Part shown: piece by piece, positions 30,811-39,042 of the stretch
How the letters are laid out: every line of letters starts with the position of its first letter
Position numbering within the stretch: position 1 is the stretch's first letter
Assembly (NCBI GenBank): GCA_003427395.1
Contig: BFEA01000074.1
Coordinates: 2,352,669-2,391,710 of the forward strand
Direction of reading: 5' to 3'
From: Chara braunii
Taxonomy: Eukaryota; Streptophyta; Charophyceae; Charales; Characeae
Length of the DNA stretch: 39,042 bases
Program-made: the position numbers and the translations under genes
Notes under the pieces: generated by a model
What the model was told of the DNA's origin: nothing
Seen by the model: only the letters and a program-made list of their open reading frames with translations
Databases searched by the model: none

Positions 30811-31200
30811 ACCTTTGATTGACCCAGTCAGACAAGCAATACTGCCTTCCTCCCATCCTTCACCCAAATGCAATCCCATAATCTGCTTTCAGTCAAACAA
30901 TGAAACTGAAACTGGCATTACGCATACATTCCTTCACTTAAGTCTGGATCATATCCTGAAAGTCAAATTGAAAGTCAAAGTAGGGATGCACTCAGTACAC
31001 TTAGTCAAAACATAGTCAGAAATATAAATAATAGGTTATAACTGGGTTTATGGAGGGAAAATGAAATTTTGACCTCTCCGTCCCCTGCCTCCAAAACTCC
31101 TCCTGAGTTCCGGCACAGCTCCCGCAATCAGTAGGCCGACTCCCCACAGAGTCTTGCTGCGGTCCTACAGGTTGCAATCTCACCTACCACCTTCCTCTCA

Positions 31201-32410
31201 GAACCAACAGACTAAACTTAGAGTGAGAAGGCCAAAAGAAGAAAGTTTGAGTCGCTCAAATACCAGAAGGGTGCTCTCAGACTCGCGCGAGAGGGCCTTG
31301 TTTCCTTGACTCGCCTAAGGGCCCCGCAATGATGGCCAACACGCGCAGCCGCTAGCGAAGCCGAAGTCAAACTGTTGACAGTATTCTGTTGAAGTTTCAA
31401 GTCGCAGCGATAACCCTTTTTCTCAGCTTTAATCCCCTTCCAATCCGCACACCAATATCACACAGAATACGTTCCCAGAGCCAAAGTCAGAATAAATCAT
31501 CTGCTATAAGTTGTTTTCTAACCATGCACGCAATGAGAAGTCAGAAGGCTCCCTTCGTCGATAGGATGAGCACCGCACCGCCGACATGCAAGCCTTTAAC
31601 CAGCGACTTACCTCACGCTCGACAGGTAAGTGTTTCTCTCTCCGATTTTAGCCTCCCCTATTTCAAAATGTAGGTTCGCAGCTCGCAGCTACAGCTGCAA
31701 CTTGACCAGGTAAGTATTGTCCCTCCCTTCTTCTCAATTTTCCCCCTCTCTTGTACATGCTTCCTTTTTGAGAAATGAGTCTTCCTTCAAGACAGGTGAA
31801 GGTTCGACACCCACCGAGCGTCTCTACCGTAAAGAGTACGATGGTTGGGGGATCGGAACGATCATGGGGGCAATGGCAACACTACGCTTTTAACGAACGC
31901 CTGCAGACAGCCACTCGCTCTTCAGCGGGTCTTCAACCGATAACAGCCCTGTGGTTACGTGGCAGAAGGAGGCGACCCATAATACCATGATCGGGGATGC
32001 GCCCCAACCAGGGAAGTACCCCACTTTACATTTGTCCTCCCAGTATCCCCAACGATCGAAAGAGCAAAGATTGAATGAATCTTTCGCAAGAGCATGAAGA
32101 CATACAATGATTTTTCAAAAGTTCCTTCTTCCCTCACAGTTATTCCCGCGCACCCCATCTCTCAATTGACTCGTCTTCCATTCACTTTCTTCCCAGTCTG
32201 ACTATGGATTCGGGATCACGATGATCTAAAACCCGCATTCAACACTCTCTCTCACCCGAATTCGCCAGGAAGTAAGCCAGATTTGCAACCTTTACTCCTG
32301 CGCACCTTTTCCTGTCATTCCTGATCTCTCCCAGTACCTACCACGCAACCTTTTTCTCTACCACTTCCCTGCACAGTGCACTAACGGGCGAACTAGCCAC
32401 ACCATTTGTC
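31201..32410. other. Non-coding DNA with repeated donor-like motif
   Basis: Mostly mixed and pyrimidine-rich. CGACAGGTAAGTGTTTCTC (31619) and CGACCAGGTAAGTATTGTCC-like sequence (about 31702) repeat at 84-bp spacing and match the 5' splice-site consensus exactly. No open frame upstream supports a gene. No other feature was recognised. Confidence 0.4.
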
Positions 32411-32945
32411 TCGCCCTAGCAAAAAACCCCAAGATTGCCTCTTAGTTCGCTCGATTCCATGTGGAATCGAGTGCAATCTTTGCTTTTCAAGTCCTGCCAT
32501 ATCTTGTTTCCAAGAACCTCCGTGCAACTCTTTTCGCTATTAATTATCTTCTACTAACTTTCGTATTAGTGTGATTACACTAACTGATTCGCCCTAGACA
32601 AGAATCTTTGAAATGAAACTTCAATCGAAAATTTTCGTCGAGGAACGGGCGCAAACCATTTTTTTCCCCGTCGTCATACTCATCCCTTTCACCATCCCCA
32701 CGCACTAACCTTCTTATCTAACTCTAATTCTACTAACCTACTGCTAAAACCAACGCCGAAATTGATTTCGCCCTACACTAAAAACCCTAAATCGTCTCTT
32801 TCCCCGCCCGATTCTATCAAGAAACGGGCAAGTTATCTTCTTTCTGCCCACCTACCACCATCTCCATTCTCATTGCTCATTTGTCCGATGCGATATCTCG
32901 TCCCGGTTTATCCTCCCCTTGGCTTTTCCTCTTTGCTCCTTCGCT
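32411..32945. repeat. 178-bp tandem repeat, three units
   Basis: Units start TCGCCCTAG/C at 32411, 32589 and 32768, continue with an A-rich AAAA-CCC step and end with TCTACTAAC and a CTGA/TTGATT step. Each unit has an internal hairpin, and the hairpin sequence differs between units: CTCGATTCCA-TG-TGGAATCGAG enclosed by AAGATTGC/GCAATCTT in unit 1 (32431-32480), CGAAAATTTTCG in unit 2, and AATCG/CGATT with GCCC/GGGC in unit 3. A partial unit may precede at about 32280. Confidence 0.65.
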
Positions 32946-33474
32946 CTTTGGCGCTTCGCTCTGCTTTCCATTCGCCCTACGCCCGACCGACCCATAGTTC
33001 TGGCTTACTCTTTCACTTTCTGTGATGCGCCCGCAATGAGCTTCGCCCACTCAGTTCGCCGTTGCTCTCCTCAACCCTATTGTGCTCGACATCGATCTGT
33101 CAACGGCTCCAGTCGTGTTTTCCTTTTGGTCGGACAGAAGTCGACGCAGTCAGTCCACCGTTCGACCACACACAACCTCCAAGGCTTTCTCTAGCTGCTC
33201 AGCTTTCAACCCAAACTCACCCCCTCTGGCCCCGAACAAACCGCCCTCCCTACAGCCCGACCAATAGGTGGGCCAGGGGAACAACTCTGTTATAGGGCCT
33301 AGCAACCCTATTGTAGTAAGGTTTACTTATGGGCTCAAGAGAGCTGGCCCCTGTGCCGACCTTAAGGGTAGCGACACTACTTAACAAGAGCCCTAAGGCC
33401 TAGAGTTCACACAGGTTTCATACCCCTGCGGCCTCCGCCATTGTGCCCCGGTCCTAATGGACATGCTCTTGGTC
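32946..33474. other. Unassigned DNA
   Basis: Pyrimidine-rich, with overlapping short + frames of Ser/Pro/Leu composition and no recognisable protein. I see no gene. Confidence 0.45.
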
Positions 33475-34356
33475 AACACCGTTCTGATGGCGCTGACGGT
33501 GAAACCAAGGGGGATAGCCATGTTGGACCCTCAACCCCATGGCCTTCTCCGCGCCGCTCAAAAAACTCCCGCGTCGTCGCCCGCTGGTCTCGATCTCTGA
33601 GTCTCTTTATTGAAAGTCCGACGTTGCGACCAAACATACTAGGCCCACGCCTGGACCTAGTTTTGACGGACGCTTAAATAAATGGATATTGCGCGACGCA
33701 CAGTCCTACTGAAACGTTTTCAAAATTCACACTGTTGTTGATGCCGTCAGAAAACGATGGGCGAGGAAAAGGAACAGCTAACACCGTTCTGATGGCGCTG
33801 ACAGTGAAACCAAGGGGGTAGTCATGTTGGACCCTTAACCTCACGGCCTTCTCCACGCCGCTCCAAAAACTCTCGCGTCGTCGCCTGCTGGTCTCGATCT
33901 CTGAGTCTCTTTATTGAAAGTCCGATGCTGCGACCAAATATATTAGGCCCAAGCCTAGGTCTAGTTTTGACGGACGCTTAAATAAATGGATATTGTGCGA
34001 CGCACAGTCCTACTGAAACGTTTTCAAAATTCACATTGTTGTCGATGTCGTCAGAATACGATGGGCAAGGAAAAGGAACCACTAACACCGTTCTGATGGC
34101 GCTGACAGTGAAACCAAGGGGGATAGCCATGTAGGACCCTCAACCCCACGGCCTTCTCCGCGCCGCTCCAAAAACTCCCGCGCCGTCGCCCGCTGGTCTC
34201 GATCTTTGAGTCTCTTTATTGAAAGTCCGACGCTGCGAACAAACATACTAGGCCCAGTCTCGGTCTAGTTTTGACAGGCGCTTAAATAAATGGATATTGC
34301 ACGACGCACAGTCCTACTGAAATGTTTTCAAAATTCACATTGTTGTCGATGTCGTC
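33475..34356. repeat. 304-bp tandem repeat, three units
   Basis: Units begin AACACCGTTCTGATGGCGCTG at 33475, 33780 and 34084 (spacing 305 and 304). Shared landmarks are GTGAAACCAAGGGGG, GGCCTTCTCC-CGCCGCTC, GTCTCGATCT-TGAGTCTC, GACGGACGCTTAAATAAATG, GACGCACAGTCCTACTGAAA and TTTTCAAAATTCACA. Units are highly similar with scattered substitutions. The third ends at about 34356. Confidence 0.9.
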
Positions 34357-34869
34357 CTCTGCAAGTATGCATAGATCACAGGCGAGCACATCAATCAAAC
34401 GAGACATAATCTTTTTAATCCTAGTTTAATCAAAAACAAAAATCTGGCTGGCAATTTCATCGACTTTCACAATCATCGATAAAAAAACTAAAAGGATCAC
34501 GTGCGCCTCAAATCCGAGCGCCCATACACTCTCTACCTTCAGTCAATGTAAACTACGAATGCAGTCGCGCCCCGCTCGGAATGCTTAAACTTTAAACCAA
34601 ATCTATTTTCTGTCACTTACAAAAACCAGGGTGGATACCCAGGGGTATCCGCACCGACAACGCCAGATCCCGACGGGTAATTCTTACTGTTTTGGGAGAG
34701 TATAAGTTTCGTTCTTAGATTGTGCAGACACTCAAGACAACCTCTTGGTTGACAAGGTCACGACCCAGATCATGAGTTGGATAAGATCCCACAAACACTC
34801 TCTTTGGTTCCCGTTAACGGTACACTACCTAGAGAAAGAGGCATTAAAAAAAAATAAAAAAAAATTACT
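34357..34869. other. Unassigned DNA
   Basis: Contains a clear hairpin GGATACCC/GGGTATCC (about 34633-34652). Otherwise unrecognised. It probably belongs to the insertion that ends near 34.87 kb. Confidence 0.4.
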
Positions 34870-36460
34870 ATCAGTTATTTGTGGAAACCAAAAACATTGA
34901 AACTTCATAACTTTACGTCAAAAGTTCCTTAGGAGGTTGTAGCAATTCCTAGGGACGAATGAGGTATGGGTATCCTATACCACACCATAAAAATTGAGCT
35001 CTTCTTAGTAAATGAGTAATAGAGGCAATGTTTGAAAGCAAAGATAAGTTATGAGTAAAATTTGTAGAGTACATCTTCGGTGAGGAATTAAATTTAAGTG
35101 ATGGGCAAGATGTCTGAAAAGTCTTGATGCTTCTGGCTTATGCCAACAAGAAAGCAAAGTCTAATATCTGGGCAGCAATATTAGCAACATGAATAAAAAA
35201 ATTGGTCGGACTTGTTGAGACAATAAAAAACTAGTGTAGAGGTTTTGAACCAATATATTTTTTAGAATTTATATTTGAAATAAATAAATCGACCGTCTTT
35301 TCAAGTTTTGAAAGAAAAAGGAAATGTTGGTATAAAATTGATAAAAAGGACATAATCCATGTAAAAGACATATAGAACGAGGATGTAGTAGAGTGGATTT
35401 CCCCAACGGAACTGCGGTTTATACTACCCCGAAGTGTAAAAGCAAATTACGAAAAGTTGAAGCATGCAATCTCGTATCACTGGAGGACGATGCTGAGTGA
35501 ATACTCAGAACATGCGGTGGGTACTTGACTCTACCATCCATCAGACACTGTAGTGGGTCCAGAGCTAGGTGGGGGGGTGAGGGTTCAATCCAAAGCTTAA
35601 AAAAAACAATTGAATGGGGAGTCTCTGTTAACAATGAAACCCGATGAAACGTCTCAGACTATGGTGAGAATGTCGGAGATCAGAATGTATGATAAGGTGG
35701 CCTACAATTCACATCAATATGTTATGTTGAAGAAAATAAGCAAGGGAATACAGGGTTGAACCATTACTATTTTGTTGGAAAGACCTCAATGATTCATAAG
35801 TCCGCTTGTATTGGTATAAATCGAAGGTAGGAGTCAAGGTCCAATGCTAAACGACGAAAAAGAAGCCAGAGGAAATATCGTTGGAAAAGTAGCAGAAGCA
35901 AGTGGGTTTAAGTCATACCCCACTAGACTGTAAACGAATTTGAAAAACGTTAAAAAAACTTATATCCGAAAAGCACGTAGGGATATTGTGGCTATAAGTT
36001 ATGCAAGTCACCACTACAATGGTGTGGCTAAAATAAAAGAGAATGTCACTAGACACAATGTGCCAAAGGTCACGGTGTGAATTAGGTTGGGAAACCTATA
36101 CCATATGTGGTTACATTGTCCATTCTCTTATGAACTATGGAAGTGGTGGAAACACGACTGACAGAACATGATCATGGACAATGGATGAGATTCGACTGAC
36201 GAGAGGATCCTGCATGCCCTGTTTCCCATAATACCTCTCTTACTGAAGGATGTGAGTACGTTGTCTTTGTGTGTCGGGAAGTGATGATAAGCATTATATG
36301 GAAAGCATTAAATGTTAAAGTATTCAGGGGAGAGACCTTCCTCATACAACAACAAGTCACTTGGGTCATAGAGCATGTACATTTCGCCATCTGAGCAGAT
36401 TGGCAACTTTCAGGTAGCCTTTGTGGTAGTCAAGGGAAGAAAATTTGATGGTTCCGGGAC
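34870..36460 (+). pseudogene. LINE (L1-like) ORF2 C-terminal region
   Basis: On +, with many stops, the readable pieces follow the order of an L1 C-terminus: ELNLSDGQDV-KVLMLLAYA (about 35085-35145, the LSLAGR-type post-RT segment), VEWISPTELRFILPRS (about 35391-35440), HAISYHWRTML (about 35463-35495), then LYHMWLHCPFSYELWKWW (about 36098-36151, the zf-RVT His/Cys segment) and IWKALNVKVFRGETF (about 36300-36340). It is the expected continuation of the RT fragment ending at 29.0 kb. Confidence 0.65.
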
Positions 36461-37500
36461 TCTTGGACTAAAAACAATGTATGGGCAACAATTTCGATAG
36501 AAGGTCAACTTCTGATATCCAAGTGACTACTTGTAAACAACAAAATAAGTTAGCAGGTCAAATTAGACCGAGATAACACAAAATTGGATTGGAACCCCTA
36601 TTTTTTTCGAGCTTCAAGTTCTTAAATTTTAAAATTATAAATTTTAAGATCTTCAAGTTTTCAACCCTAAGGTTGCGATATAGTAGACTTTGACGTCCAT
36701 GTCAAGGTGACACATTTTCAGTGGCAGGGGACCGATGCACAAGTGCGTTCTACATGGGGTGAAAGTTATTGGGGGACCGATCCACTGCGTTTTTACATAC
36801 TACCTATAACTATCGCGCATACGACTGGCGTGGTAGCAAAGTTGGAGGACTAGTCCTACCTTGCATGAAACTGCAAAATGGCTAAAGATAAAACTCATTT
36901 TCCAATGTCATCAGACGCATGCGTTGAGGCAGGGTATCGTGTCGACGCGCGTGAATGTTGTTGTCCACTACGCCCCGTCATAAAAGGAGTATCGACGGGT
37001 CCACTCATGCAATTTGCAAGAGCCAACTTTAACAATTGTTTGTGCTCATAAGAATTTGCATACAAATTTGGAAATTTGAGAATTCATAGATTAGGTTTTT
37101 ATCGTAAAAAAAATAAAATAAAAAAAAATCACGAAGGCCGCAAAATTTTCGCCATGCCGATTTGGTGCATTTTTCCTTTTTGCCACTCAACCATGTGTAG
37201 GTAAAAAAAAAAAAAACTCCAACTTCAATGATTTTTCACGCTTAAAAAAATGCGTGGAAAAAAAATTAAAAATTGGATTACTTGCATATTTTATTATGAT
37301 ATTTTCATAAAAATATTAAATAAATTAAAAAAACATAATTTCACCGTACGACTATAATTAGGAGTAGTGATTTTCACTCTTTTATAAGCAAGTTTGCTGC
37401 TCTCGGTTGCTCAAAGTAGTTTTTATAATGCTATGAGATTTTAGGGGCTCCTAGCAACTCACTGTAGGTTTTTCCGATGTTGTAATGTTCATAGGATTTG
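36461..37500. other. AT-rich unassigned DNA
   Basis: Contains a palindromic AT stretch (CTTAAATTTTAAAAT/AAATTTTAAG, about 36622-36651) and several A-tracts. No gene recognised. Confidence 0.5.
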
Positions 37501-37509
37501 TGGATGTCC

Positions 37510-37730
37510 GATGCCAAAACGACGTTGGTCGGTGTTTGGGCGTTGCTGTGTAACCTGTTGATAGTAGGAGCATGAGGCCTGGTAGAGAGATATGGGGATG
37601 CTTTGGGGTGGACATTCCAAGGGACAACCAAGGGTTACTGCCGGAACGACGCTGGCCAAAGCCAGGGTGAGTCGTGTTGCCTTGTAACCTAATAGGGTGG
37701 GGGTGTGAGGTCGTAGAGGGTTTTGTTTGG
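37510..37730. repeat. ~128-bp diverged duplication
   Basis: GCCAAAACGACGTTGG (about 37513) and GCCGGAACGACGCTGG (about 37640) open two units that continue with GTTGC-TGTAACCT and a GAGGNC-GTAGAG step. Confidence 0.45.
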
Positions 37731-37957
37731 GGTCCCTGGGGGCTTTGAGTATTTTGAAGACTTTTGTGGTGCTCCGTGTGTGGCTACAAGATTCTTTAAG
37801 ACTGTGAAGGTTTTTAGTGTTCCAAAGCTATATTCATGCTGCTCGTAGTCTCATATTCTCAGCTATTATAGTGGAAGCTGGATAATGACCCCGGTATCTC
37901 AATTGCCTCGCATACATTTCCTAATATGTTTTCTGATGGGACACTGCGCGCGGTTCC

Positions 37958-38607
37958 CAGGGGTCTAGTCCCACCTACAACGTTGAGCTTTCTATCACGT
38001 GTGGCATGGTGAGACGGAGCTCTGCCGTTGATGTATTGTGAATCTAACGGTACCAAAATACAGGAGAATAACCTATTAGATTTAGTCATTTTGTAGAATT
38101 TTTCTTTGACGTGAAATCCGTTTTGTAGTATGCGTTGGCCCTTTTTGTTTGGGCGGGAAGCCATTTTCCATTGAGAAAACTACCCTATCGAGGGTAGGGT
38201 ACATTTCTCAACTTCAGTACCTTTCCTTTTTTTTGTTTTTTTAAGACCTCATTGCATCTTGAAACGGAAAAACTCTGACAACTGTGTTTGGCTGTCTGGC
38301 ATCAAACTCGTGTCCTTCTTTGGGCAATGAATGCATTTGGCCATCCGTGTCGTCCCTGTCCATTTTACAAATGGTGACCTCCTGTCCCCTCACCACGGGG
38401 AGTATCCCTTTTTCACGGAGACGTTCTCTCCGACTGTTCCAGACATGTTTAATTTTTCCGAGTTACCTTATAAAAAATAAGGAGAAAAGCTGTTTCTAGC
38501 GTTTTTTTCAGTTTTTTTTTTTCTTGTTTCAAATTTATTAATATCGAAACGGCGTGACACCGTTGAGTTTTCTGAACTCAACAACCGTAGGTGGGACCAG
38601 ACCCCAG
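37958..38607. mobile_element. Inverted-repeat-bounded segment, 650 bp
   Basis: The left border CAGGGGTCTAGTCCCACCTAC and right border (reverse complement CTGGGGTCTGGTCCCACCTAC) differ at two positions, and similarity continues inward through a GTTGAG step. No target duplication was found. The interior holds a hairpin TACCCTATCGAGGGTA (about 38181-38196) and short frames without recognisable family. It is probably a MITE or rearranged transposon. Confidence 0.5.
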
Positions 38608-39042
38608 CATGTGTGGCTCCCCACGAATAGATTGGTGCATTGTCCTTGCAAAAAAAAGAAAAAAGAAAAAAAAACGTAGCAGTGGTAGGTAGGTAGTATG
38701 AGCTGACATTGAGAGAAGAATGTAACTTACTTTGAAAAAAGTAAAAAAAAAAAAGACAAAAAAAAACTAAGATTTATGGGACTCGCCGACCTTGGGCCCC
38801 ACCCCCGAAGTCTTCGGGAACAGGCGTTTTGACATAATTTCCCAACACTGGCAGAGGTACGACTACCTGCGTTCCCCGGACCCAGGCGGTAGGCAATTTA
38901 ATTTTGGAAGGAGGTCTCTAGGAGGCAAGAGAGGATGCTGGACTTGGTTTCCAGCACAAGTCGAATCTGGGTAATGGTCCCAGCTATTTCCGGGTTGTTT
39001 GTTGAGGATTCCGGCCTCTGCTTCATTTGCGTAATGAAAGCT
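38608..39042. other. Unassigned DNA
   Basis: A-rich in the first half, mixed afterwards. Nothing recognised up to the window edge. Confidence 0.5.

Larger units (their letters stand above)
28997..31200 (+). mobile_element. LTR-like non-coding block, copy 2
   Basis: Starts TGATAACAGAAAATGATCC, like copy 1 at 4436. It continues with GGTAGCATCTCCCC (about 29215), a five-unit 120-bp array, hairpin array family 1 and the same tail segments. It interrupts the LINE. The LINE becomes readable again at about 34.9 kb, where TACTATCAG might represent the far end, since the 6 bp before the block are TATCAG. No coding region lies inside. Confidence 0.55.

Noticed and set aside
4436-31200. The two LTR-like blocks as the 5' and 3' LTRs of one 27-kb element
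   Set aside because: They are too diverged for one insertion, no gag-pol lies between, and the second block interrupts a LINE that is itself a separate insertion.
33475-34356. Retrozyme with active hammerhead
   Set aside because: The conserved A of the core is G in all three units, stem II is minimal, and two units lack the upstream pairing partner. Kept only as a low-interest finding.

Overview
The window looks like repeat-dominated nuclear DNA of a eukaryote, most likely a member of the green lineage. I recognise no host protein-coding gene, rRNA or intact tRNA. What can be read is layered mobile DNA: an L1-like LINE in several pieces (+ strand), a Penelope-like retroelement (PLE, - strand) inserted into it, hAT-type MITEs, tRNA-derived SINE heads, long non-coding blocks resembling LTRs of large plant retrotransposons, fold-back elements and several tandem arrays. 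The PLE carries its GIY-YIG nuclease upstream of the reverse transcriptase, an arrangement known from the Naiad/Chlamys clades, with Chlamys in green algae. That, together with the plant-like LTR blocks, makes a streptophyte or green alga plausible. A charophyte such as Chara is a guess from protein style that I cannot verify here.

Layout. 0-2 kb: degenerate GGAN tetranucleotide DNA maturing into a 377-bp tandem repeat. 2.2-4.4 kb: a fold-back element, a SINE head and a 756-bp hAT MITE. 4.4-7.6 kb: LTR-like block copy 1, with an array of hairpins that share a core but have different, self-complementary arms. 7.6-14.2 kb: CAG/CAA-rich and pyrimidine-rich non-coding DNA with SINE heads and a 133-bp tandem. 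14.3-15.1 kb: a second, unrelated hairpin array. 15.7-20.3 kb: short tandems, a LINE C-terminal fragment, a near-perfect 84-bp-arm fold-back and a MITE end.

20.3-36.5 kb is a nest. A LINE (endonuclease 20.3-21.3 kb, a short link at 27.23-27.30 kb, reverse transcriptase 28.1-29.0 kb, C-terminal region 34.9-36.5 kb) was split by the PLE at 21.3-27.2 kb. The PLE is flanked by an 11-bp duplication, and removing it restores a LINE-like reading frame. The LINE was also split by an AT-rich segment holding a 264-bp MITE and by LTR-like block copy 2 with 178-bp and 304-bp tandem arrays (29.0-34.9 kb). 36.5-39.0 kb is AT-rich DNA with one inverted-repeat-bounded segment.

The most notable system is the PLE. 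In coding order it has a CCHC zinc-knuckle basic protein, a coiled coil, a SAP-like segment, GIY-YIG, a basic stretch and the RT, between two direct 613-bp pseudo-LTRs, each with a hammerhead-like motif. This copy is dead: three frameshifts, seven in-frame stops and loss of the predicted catalytic Arg of GIY-YIG. The most unexpected non-coding signal is the two unrelated families of hairpin arrays in which the core sequence is conserved while the paired arms vary together.
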